Source of the DNA: Conoideocrella luteorostrata
Taxonomy: Eukaryota; Ascomycota; Sordariomycetes; Hypocreales; Clavicipitaceae
DNA: 36,724 nt
Direction of reading: 5' to 3'
NCBI GenBank assembly: GCA_032433595.1
Contig: JASWJB010000377.1
Span: 1-36,724, forward strand
In this document: piece by piece, positions 20,929-32,900 of the stretch
Numbering within the stretch: the first letter of the stretch is position 1
Layout of the letters: the number at the start of each line of letters is the position of its first letter
The notes under the pieces: model-generated
Databases searched by the model: none
The model's input: only the letters and a program-made list of their open reading frames with translations
What the model was told of the DNA's origin: nothing
Made by a program: the position numbers and the translations under genes

Positions 20929-23900
20929 ATGCGTGCAGCAGCGATCTCTTACCATCTTCTGTTACATGAACTTTTGGAGGAGCAAGCACGACGGTCGCCC
21001 GAAAATGTCGCCCTTGAATTTCACCCAGACGTGAATATGACCTACTATGAGTTAAACAATGAAGCAAACCGGCTGGCTCGATACCTTGAGAAACACAAAT
21101 CACAGTACGGAGAGGTCGTGGCGGTATGTTTCGAAAAGAGTCCACTACTGGTGGTCGCCATTATTGCAATTTTGAAGGCGGGCATGGCGTGGGTACCGAT
21201 TCCAATGGATGCACCCCCAGCTAGGATTTCAAGCATTCTTAGCGCTTGCGATGCCAGATTTGCTCTGTGTTCCGGATCCGCAAGACAGATCGTGGAAGAT
21301 TTGGCATGCTTGATCGTTCTCGATGACCTCCTCAGCGATCCCGACTTTCTGGCATATCCAGATGCAAATCTTGCGTGCGATCGAAATCCCTCTGACCTTT
21401 GTCATATCTTGTTCACGTCCGGATCGACTGGGGTGCCAAAGGGCGTAGCATTAGAACACCGAGCGGTGGTGCATTGTGTTTGTGAAATGGTCAAAGAATT
21501 TGGTCTCACGAAGAAAACTCGGACCCTTCAATTTTCAGCAGCAACATTCGATGCATTTTCTCTCGATGTATTTATGAGTATTTTTTGTGGTGGATGCCTG
21601 GTAATGGCACCGCCGTCCGCGATGGTAGCGGACATCACAGCATTCGTGCGCAACGCTAGAATTACATACGCACATATTACACCAACTATCCTGGATATGA
21701 TTGATCCACTAGGCGTTCCCGGCTTTCAGACAGTTTCAAGTACCGGAGAGGCACTGTCTGAGAAACTTGCAAACAGATGGAGGAGAAACGTGCGTTTATT
21801 CAATTCTTATGGCCCGACAGAGACGATTGTATGCACCATTCAATACCTCGGAGACAATCAAATTGATGCCGCTTGTATTGGGAAGGCAGTCAATGGACTC
21901 AAAGTTTGTCTTCTTGCCCCCGGAGAGCTAGATGAGGTCGCTGAAGGAAGTATTGGCGAGATTTGCGTAGCTGGCCCTCACCTGTTTAGAGGTTACATCT
22001 CTGCGGAGAAACTGTCGGATACAGAGTTGAGAAGCAGTGAGTGCTTTCGAAATGGAATTCGATACTACCGTACTGGGGATATGGGAAAGATGGAAGCTTG
22101 TCGGGGTGGGGGGTACACCTTGCGATACCTTGGTCGCCGTGATGGCCAGGTGAAAGTCCACGGAATTCGAGCCGATTTGGGCGACGTGGAACATTCTATC
22201 CTACCGTGCGAAGCCGTAAAGAATTGTGTCATCGTCCTTCCGCGCTCGGGGCCTTCACAAGGGCGACTGTGCTGCATCCTTACGTTGCGTCCTTGTTCAA
22301 CTAGAGAGCCCAACTCGGAATCACGAAAGGCTCGATTTATGGGAGATTCGGTTGAATTGCTGAATTCCAGCGACGATGTTCTGTCAGCTCTCAAGAGAAG
22401 CAAAGATGTTGCTGCCGCCAGGCTGCCGACACATGCACTTCCTACTTCTTGGTGGCCTGTGAAGGAGTTTCCACTCACCTCAAGTGGAAAAATTGATAGG
22501 GTGAAGCTCCGATCCCTTCTTGAGACGGTGGAGAAGGAAATTTATGTTCAACATCTACATGATTTTGCTTGCAAAGTGCAAGTTCAGAGCAGCCCATCAG
22601 GTATTGTCGAACAGCAGCTCCAGTCTCTATGGGCAGACGTGCTTAGTCGTCCAATATCCAACATTGACACGACAGTATCCTTTATACAATTTGGGGCAGA
22701 TTCCTTGGATGTGATTAGGTTTATTTCCAAAGCCCGGGTTAAAGGAATAGAACTTGATATTCCACAGGTCTACACTGCTAAGACTATTCGACAGCTTGCT
22801 CGTAGCCAGCAGCCTCTTTCAGAGCACCAGGCTACGTTGCAAAATCCAGTGTATCGGCCGTTCAGCGCACTTCCAATTGATCGACCGCTAGGATATCTTA
22901 TGAAAAGTGCAGCAACCGTATGTCAAGTCGGGGTAGAAGAAATTGAAGATATCTTTGGGACGACCCCGTACCAAGCTGGCCTGATGACTTCAGACTTGAA
23001 ATCGCCAGGGACTTATATCTGCGCGTTCAGCTGGACATTGCTCAGGAGTATTGATGTTGAGCGATTCTGCAGTACTTGGAAAGTATTACTTGCCAATGAG
23101 GCGGTACTCCGCAGTCGTTTGATATGGGATGAGACTGGAGATAACCTTTTGCAGGTTATTGTTCGCTATAGGGAGATCAACTGGTCCGAGGAATACTTTG
23201 AAGCTCCAATGTCGATCGGGACTGATCTTTGCCGTGGATTTACAAAATGGCATGATGAGTTACAAGGGTGGAAGTTTTTCCTGAAGATACATCATAGTAT
23301 CATTGATGGCTGGTCTTTGCGGCTGATGCTCAACCGCCTCAGATCTATGTATTTTGGAGAAGACATCCAGTCCCCACAAAGACTTTCGTTTGCTGAATTT
23401 ATGTATTATCGCACGGAGGAAGAAAATCGTAAGCAGAATGCTTCTTCGACATTCTGGAGCAATTACTTGAAAGGTTCCACGCAGTTGGACTTTCCCCCTT
23501 CACCATCGGAATCGTACCACGAGGTTCATGCCACAGAGCACCAGTCATTACAAATAACAGGCTTATTTCAGCACACAGGGGCGTCTTTCGGAGTAACCCG
23601 GGCAACGCTGCTCTATGCTGTTGTGGCATTAGTTTTAGCTATGAATGGCGACAGTGAAGATGTCACATTCGGACTCATTCTTGCAGGACGAGAGTCTCCG
23701 TTGAATGGAGTTTTTGACATGATCGGTCCAGCATTTGCCAACTTTCCCTTCCGGACCAAGGTTGACCGGCGTATGACAATGAAGTCGTTTTTACAACGCA
23801 TCGAAGACCGCATAACGAATATCATTCCCCATCAGCACTACGGCCTGCAGCGAATACGGCAATGCGGCGAGGGGGCTTCAAGAGCATGTGACCTTCGATG

Positions 23901-26900
23901 TCTCGTTATAGTCCAACCTGAAGATGAAAACCTCGGGGGAGAAGGATTATGGGACGAGGTCCATGGCCAGACCTCGGGACGGGCAGACAGCATCCCTGTA
24001 ACTCTTGAATTTGTTCTGGAGGACAGTAAGATCTTAGTCAATTGCAACTTTGATCCAGCATTTCTCTCTCGTCAAGATGTGGGTATATTGCTTGGCCAGC
24101 TTAGCCATGTCCTGAAGAATCTTGAAGGTTCAACTTCTCGCCCTGATCTTCTGGTATCACAGGTGAAACTCGAGGGTCAGGATGAGCAGTCTCCATTTCT
24201 AGACTGGGCAAAACGTCATGGAGCCTCGGTGGAGTCATGCTTGCATGACATCTTCCACGACAACGTGGAAAAATATGCTGATAGGATCGCGATCGATGAT
24301 CAAGACACACGGCAACAAATCACATACCAGAAGCTGGATGCTTACTCGAGTAGGCTGTGCCACTATCTTCAATTGCACTGTCAAATTGCCCCAGAGACCA
24401 TTATTCCTGTGGTCTTGACCAAATCCCCACTGGCAGTAATTGCAATTCTCGCTGTGCTGAAGGCAGGCGGTGCTTATGCTCCCATTGATCCGAGCTGGCC
24501 CGTTGGGCGAGTCCGACACATTCTACAAGAGACGAGAGCATCCGTTCTACTACTATGCTCTTCCTATATCTCTACAGAGTATCGCGAGAGTATGGGTACC
24601 ACCGTTCTGATGGATCTCACCGACTATAGTTGGGAGAAGAAGCAACTGCGAGCGGCGGAGGATGGGGAGGCGGAGAGCTGCAAGCGCCGAACAGTGAAAG
24701 CTACCTCGAGCCTCAACCTGGCGTGCGTTTTATATACGTCCGGCAGCACTGTAAGTATTGGGAGCATGCTGGTTCCAAAGCATATAGTCCCGGACTTTCT
24801 AGACTACAAATATAGACGCTAACAGGCATATGTGTATGTATAGGGTCTACCAAAGGGAGTTATGCTTGAGCATCGCGCTCTTTGTACCAGCTTGGCCCAC
24901 CTCACGCGGGTGTTTAAAATGAAGCCTGGTACACGTCACTTGCAGTTCTCTTCATTTGTTTTCGATCTCAGTGTAGCGGATATCTTCGTCTCTTTATTCT
25001 CTGGTGGATGTATATGCATTCCGACTGAGGAAAATCGCCTCAACCGCCTTTCGGCAACTGTGAGAGATATGGCGATCGAATCTGCCATTTTGACTCCTTC
25101 ACTTGCGGATCTGATCTCCCCTGAGGACGCCGGATCTTTGAATACACTCATGACTGCTGGTGAGATGATGAGAACTTCCTTGATCAAGAAGTGGTCGCAA
25201 AAAATACGTTTGCTCAACGCCTATGGGTTGATAGAAACGTCAATATTAACCTCAGTCTCCGATCCACTCTCTTCAGATGCCAGCCCTGCCAATATTGGAC
25301 GAAATATCACTGCATGGCACTGGATCGTCAGAAAAGACTCAGATGGCGCACTATATTCGGTCCCTAAGGGCTGCATTGGAGAAATCGCTGTTGCGGATCA
25401 TATCTTGGCCCGCGGTTATGTGAATAACGCAAGCCTAACCGAGAAACACTTTGTCGAAGCGCCTGATTTAACTGCTGGTTTGACTACATCTCGAATCTAC
25501 CTTACTGGCGATATTGGGAGGTATACAGCTGATGGAAACATTTGCCTTATGGGACGCAACGATCAAATGGTAAAGGTGAACGGAATCCGAGTCGAGTCTG
25601 GCGAGTCGGAGCAACAGCTTCAACAACAGGGAGGCATTTTCGCTTCTTGCGTGGTTCAGTGGCTGCAAGATGAACATTCACATCCAAAACTCGCAGCATT
25701 TATACAAGTCAGTTCTTCAAATTCCGGTGAGCTAGCTGGTTCAAGCATCATCGCTGTTGAAGATATGACACAGCCCTTCCAGGAAAGTTGTCGTTACGCT
25801 CAACTTCGTTTGCAGGATCTGCTTCCTGTGCAATATATCCCCACGCTATTTGTACCGATTAGATGGGTACCATACACAACATCTGGTAAAGTGGATTTGA
25901 AACTACTGAAGAATGAACTGCAAAAAATCCCGAGCATGTTGGGAATCTTTGGCGTGAACAAAAGCCCCAAGGAGTCTGGTGGAGAGCTCCCCGTTTCCTT
26001 ATCAGAAATTGCGCTCGAATCATCATTTCGTCAAATCTTTGCGAATAAACAGCAGTATCATACAAACGTGGATTTCTTCACGCAAGGGGGAGATTCATTT
26101 TCTGCTATTAAGTTAGTAAGCGCCACGAGAAAGCACGGTTGGGAAATCTCCATTCAACAAGTCTATCGCCATCCAATTCTTAGAGACCTTGCTGCAGTAG
26201 CTTCCCCTGTACAGAAATGCCTCAAGCCTGTACCTGCCTTCTCCATGGTCGACGATGTTGATTTCGATTACAACATCTCTATGGCCGCTGAGAAATGTGG
26301 GGTGAGAAAGACTCAGGTTTCAGATCTTTACCCGTGCACCGCGATGCAAGAAGCGCTCATGATTTCATCAGCAAAGTCAGGCGGGTTTTTTAATCAGGAG
26401 GTCTTTCAACTCGCTGAGGAGACGTCGTCCGCAACTCTGGAGACTGTTCTTCAATCCGTTTGGTCTAAGCATGCCATTTTACGGACACGTATCATACTGG
26501 ATAAGGGTTATCACAGTTTTCAGGTGGTTGTGAAGGAAAAAATCGAGATTGCTATTGTTACGGAACAAACTGTCCAAGAGTATCTACAAAAGGATATTGC
26601 CATCGTCCCAGGATATGGAGACAAGTTATGTCGGTGTGCTATATTAAAATGTACTTCGGGCTCCTTCCTGGTCATTTCACAGCATCATGCCGTTTACGAC
26701 GGTTGGTCCATGAATTTAGTGGTCGCAGATATCGAGCAACAATACTTTGCGACAAATGTTTCAAGAGATCCACCACCAACCTTTGCTTCATTTTTACAAT
26801 ATGTTACGGAGCTTTGCAAAGCCCCTCAAGCAGAAAATTACTGGAAACAACATCTTAAAGGTGCCTCTGTGACAGCCCTACCACAGATCAAGATACCAAC

Positions 26901-29900
26901 ACATTTTGAGGCGAACCAGAAATATTCGATGGAAGTTCAGTTGCCTATTGATGACCGTCATTCGTTAGCCACGATTGCTGAGGCCGCCTGGGGCCTTCTT
27001 CTCTGCCGTTATACTGGACTTGAGGATGTCACCTTCGGATGCGTTCGTGCAGGACGTACTGCGCCGGTTGAAAATATAGATTCAATCGTGGGACCAACCA
27101 TCGTGACCATCCCCAGACGAGTTGTCGCACCCCGCGGCCTACGCGTCGGCAGTTATCTTGAGAATATCGAGGCTGCTATAATTGACACATTACCGTGGGA
27201 GCAATTCGGCCACCAAAATATACGCAAGCTTAGTGCTGACGCACACAATGCGTGTCAGTTCAGCTCATTGCTTGTGGTCCAATTGTCACCTCCGGAGTCA
27301 GAAATGGCGAGAAGTAAAATACTCATTCCACAAACAATTGGGGACAGTTTATTCAAAGACGATTGCCTTACTGTAGAATGCCAGCCGCGAGGGAACCATT
27401 TGATAATCTCAATTTTGTACGACGACCGTGCAATTGCCAGAGAAGATGTTGACTGGATCTCCCACAACTTTGCCCGTCTACTTTCCGAGATAGTTTTGAA
27501 GCCACGCCAAATTCTTCAGGAGCTTGACGTTATTGGCCCACGAGGAACAAAACAGGTGCAGATGTGGAATACTTCTACCTTCATACCAAGTCCAACTCGA
27601 GTTGACGATATATTTACCTTACGAGCTCGCGAGTGGCCATCGTTGAACGCAGTCAAGGCCAGCGATGCCCTGCTTACATACATGGAGTTAGATACGTTAT
27701 CCTCCAAATTGGCTGCCAAACTTGGAACACTTGGAATCGGAGGGGGAAATACTGTTCCCCTTCTCATGTCGAAGAGTGCGGTGGCAATCGTCTCAATGCT
27801 GGCCATCCTCAAGGCTGGCGCTGCTTACGTTCCACTAGAACTAGACTCAGCAAAACACCAGCTAGAACTGCTCCGAGGCAAGCCAGGTATAGCAATGGTT
27901 CTCTGTACACCCGACCTAGCGTCGAAACTTCTGAACCACCCCGTCAAGGTGGTATGTTGCACTATTGAGGATTTTATGCTAGAAGAATACTCAATGTTTC
28001 CGTGAGTAATAACGTTTTCATTACTAAAATTTCTTCTAATCGTGGAAAACAGTTTGATACAAAATGCACCGAAGCCCGAGCAAGTATCAGAGATGCCACA
28101 GGCTACCTTTCAGTCAGATCTTGCTTATGTAATATTTACCAGGTATGTTCGCACATCCTCTGAGCGTGTTTCTTCCCCCTTCTACGCTCGTAAAACATGT
28201 TGTCATAATTCGAGTGTACTCACTCGTCATACCAACATATTCTAATTGATATCTCGACCTGCAGTGAAGATAATGGGAAGCCGAAGGGGGTTCTATTCGA
28301 CAACACTGCATTATCAACAGCAATCATGTCAATTTCACAACGTTTGGATTACCTAAAAGCTACAAAGGCTCTTTCATTCTTTCCTTATACCTCCTACACC
28401 AGTGTCTTGGAGATTTGGCTGACTCTATTACATGGGGGGTGTTTGTTTCTTCCTACTGAGAAGCAACGAACGGAGGGTCTATGCGATTACATAAATGAAA
28501 ACAAGATTGAGCTTGCTTTCCTCACACCCACTATTACTAGAAACCTCTTGCTGGCTCCCTCGAAAGTCCCAACATTGAAAACAGTGTACATGGCAGGGGA
28601 GCCGCTCCGGCAAACCCTCCTTGAGCGGTGGAGCCCCAAGGTTCGTCTGGTCAATCTCTATGGGTCTTCAGAGTCATGTTTACATGCAACTATGAATGAA
28701 CATGTGACAACGGTTACAGATCCAAAAAACATTGGCTACCCGTTTGGTAGTCGCGTCTGGGTTGTGGATCCTGGGGACTACAGTTGCCTAGCTCCTGTTG
28801 GTTGTAGGGGCGAGCTTCTCATATCAGGTTCAACACTTCCTTGTGGCTATTTGAACGACAAGGAGATAGGCAAACCAGCATTCATCGATGGAAGTACGTT
28901 CTCGTGGGTATTACCTGGCGAAAGTCGATTTTATGCTACTGGAGATATTGTGAGGCAGAATTCGGATGGATCGATCAACTACATTACGAAGAAAGGCCAT
29001 TATCCGAAGATGAATGGACTTCCAATCGAACTAAAGAAGACTGAATATGAAATAGAACGATGTGAGGGTGTCGTTTCCGCTATGGTGGAGAAATTTGGCC
29101 AATCCGAGAACTCGTCTGAGTTCTTGGTTGCATTTTTCACCTTAGCTGCTACGACAAAAATTGGTGACCAATGCAAGCTCCTAGACACGACCGATCACGT
29201 CAAGTACATCATCCAGATTGCTTTCACTCGCGTTTCCGAACGCTTTCCCCCTAATATGGTTCCACGGTTCTATCTACCGATATGCAATATTCCCCTAGCT
29301 ACCAGCGGAAAAGTGGATCGCAGAGCCCTCCGCCACATTTTTAACGAATGTCCACACGATAAAATGGCCTTATACCGGCCGGGAAAACTTCAAAAGAGAG
29401 AGACACAGACGAGTATTGAGAAAGTCCTTCAGGGGTTGTGGGCACAAATCTGGTCCTTAGATCCCAGCCAAATCGACTTGGACAGCCAGTTCCTTTCTCT
29501 TGGTGGAGATTCTTTAACAGCTATTCGGCTGGCTACGATGTGTCGAGAGATGGGATTCAAATTAGAGGTTGCTGATATACTTCGGAACACTAAGTTTGAA
29601 GATCTGGCTAGGCTGGTGGAAGAAAGGCAAGATTCCGCTCCTAATAGCCTCTTATGTCACGAGGAAACCAACGGGAAACCAATTACCAAGGACGAAATTT
29701 TCAATCAAACGTCGACAAAACTTGCCCAGGCTGCGAGAATATGCCAAATCGAAGTATCCCAAATCGAAGATATCTATCCGTGTACACCGACCATGGAAGC
29801 TTTAATCGCCGTCACGGCTCGGATACCTCATGCTTACAATGCGCGTGAATTCTTTCAAATTCCCTCATGTGTAAACTTGCAGCGCTTCTGCTCAGCTTGG

Positions 29901-32900
29901 GATCTTGTCAGCAGAAATAATCCCATTATGAGGACCCGCATTTGTTCAATTCTGACTGATGGAGAGTTCAAGAATGTGCAGGTGGTCTGCAAATTGCCTC
30001 ATGATTGGAACGAATCAGCAAGTGACGAGGCATTCAATGCGAGTATGACAATGGGCAGCTCTCTTTTTCGATACAGAATTCGGAATTCTCACGAAGGTGC
30101 TGTTTTTGAAGTGCTGAAACACCATGCCGTTTTCGATGGATATTCCTCTATGATGCTCTGGGAAGACTTTCAGTACGCCTTTGAGTATTCTAATCCCCCT
30201 CCACCCAGGCCGCTGTTCAAAAACTATGTCAGCCATATCCAGGCTCAAGATGAGGAGGAAGCAGCTCGATTTTGGGGAAAAAATACTGGCGACTTCCACG
30301 GAGAGCATTTTCCCGTTCTACCATCTTCACAATACACTGCTACGACAGCCTCAAGTCATCGAATTGAGACATCACTCAAATGGACCAACTCTTGCCAATT
30401 TACATTTGCAACAGTGGTTCGGGCTGCTTGGGCCATTATTCTGTCAATGCGCAGCAGGTTGTCAGGTCAAACCAGGCAGGCCTGCTTTGCAGTCACCACT
30501 TCTGGACGTGGCACCCCACTTGTTGGGATCGAGAAGATGGCTGGCCCAACTATCACAACAGTACCTGTGCTAGTGGAGCTTAACATGGATCAATCTATAG
30601 CTGAATATTTATCGCAGATCCATGAGCAAGCCATATCGATGATGCCCTACGAATACTACGGACTAAGTCAAATACAGAAGGTTAGCGTGTCAGCTCGAGA
30701 AGCATCCAGGACTCCGAACCTTCTGGTCGTTCAGCCTTCGCATTTGGAAAACGATGTGTTGCCTCTGGGGCTAACACGTGTATTCGATGATCAGCCGGGG
30801 ATGGTCGGTTCTTTTGGTCTGGTGACAGAATGCTCGCAAAACAATCTGAAACATACGATTTTGTTGTCCGCTTTGTACGACCCTATGTTGATGCAAAAAC
30901 AAGAAGTGGATTGTATGCTTCAGCAACTCTCATGGATGATCGCAAAATTGAATAGAAATAGTACCAACTTTTCCACTATTCGATCTACAGTATGGAGCCT
31001 AGCAGAAGAGCGTGACTTTTCTCAGTTACTGGCTTGGAACAAAACACCACAATGTTCTACCAAAGCGTGCCTTCACGAGCTTGTCGAGGCTTCTGCTGCG
31101 CATAATCCACACGATCTTGCTGTCGAAGCACATGATGGAAAATTGACATATGCCGAACTGAATACAGCAGCGATTGCTGTTAAAGAAACCCTTGTCAGGA
31201 AACATGGAATAGCACCGGGAGATCTCGTTCCGCTGTGTTTTGAAAAGTCGGCCTCAATGGTCGTTGCAATGCTAGGAGTTCTCAAAGCTGGGGCTGGATA
31301 TGTTCCTCTTGACACGTCTCATCCGAGCTCACGCCTAAAATCCATCATTCAGGAGGTCCAGGCGAAAGTCGTCGTTGTCTCCACGCTGCAGCATAATACC
31401 TTCAGATTCTCTATACAAACTCTAACTCTTGGGTCTAAGTTTCCTTTCGTTGGGCCCATTTCAACTCAAACACCCCACGAGACTCGGCCGGCTACTCCTA
31501 AAGATATTGCATATGTGATCTTCACTTCAGGCAGTACAGGACAGCCCAAAGGAGTGGTGATGGAACATGGTGGTGCAAGTTTAAGTATCTTAGAGCACGG
31601 TAAGAGATACCAACACGATCAACGCGGGAATAAGACTCGCGCTCTGCAGTTCAGCTCATATACTTTCGATGCCAGCGTTTTGGATATTTTTGCAGTACTA
31701 GCTTATGGTGGCTGCGTGTGCATCCCATCCGAACAGGATCGCATGGGCAATCTTCAAGAGATTTTTGTGAAGATGAGAATAAACTTTGTCGATCTGACGC
31801 CGACTGTTGCCAACTTGTTGGACCCAGCCGCGTTGCCCGCGCTTACTGCCCTAACTCTTGCAGGTGAGATGGCAAGTCGAGCATTGATAGAGAAGTGGAG
31901 TTGTCGGGAGCCACCCTTGGAGATATTTGTCAACAGTTATGGCCCAACAGAAGCCGCTATTAGCTGTGCAGTCGGACCGATCAGTCCAAAAAGGCCAGTT
32001 GGACACGTGGGAAAACGTTTAGGTGGCTACTTATGGATTGTTGACGAAGAAGATCATAATCATCTGATGCCAGTAGGCTGTGTCGGGGAACTCGTCGTTT
32101 CTGGACCGACGCTAGCCAGAGGGTATTTCAACGACGCGGAGAAAACAAATGCTGCATTTATCAGAGATGTACATTGGATTGCAAAGGAAAAAGACAATAT
32201 TCTGTACAAAACAGGAGATCTGGCCCGATTTGATTTCGATGGGAACGTGGAGATACTGGGCAGAAAGGATGATGGACAAATCAAGCTTAATGGCCTGAGG
32301 ATAGAGCTTGGAGAGATTGAAAACGGGATTAAATCTTGCCCTCAATTTTCAGAAGCCCGACATATTGCAGTTGCAAAAGTTAACATTAGTGGCAACAATA
32401 CTTTGGCTGCTTTTCTTCAGCTACCAGACTGCCAAGCAATCTCCCCAGATTTATTCCTTGCTCATCCATCAAAAATGTTCAAGCAAGCGATATCCAACGC
32501 AGCACACAGACTCGGAAATCACTTACCACAATATATGATTCCAACGTTATGGATACCAGCATGCACGTGGCCTCTAAATGCAGCCGGGAAGACAGACAGA
32601 AAACGCCTTGTGTCAGTCACCGAGGCCCAAACCCCAGCTGAGATCATGAAGTATCTACGAACCACGAAAGCAGATTGCAAAAGTGGTGAGATGGATATGA
32701 AAACTAACGTAGAGAAAGTCCTTGAAAATGCTTGGAAGCAGGTTCTGAACAGGGACGACGGCGTGACATTTGAATTACATGACGATTTTTTTGGAGTAGG
32801 CGGCGACTCACTCAGAGCTATCATGCTTATCTCTTTGCTCAAGTCCAAGGGCGTACATATCACTGCGCAGGACATCTTTGGATCCAAGACTTTGAGAAGT

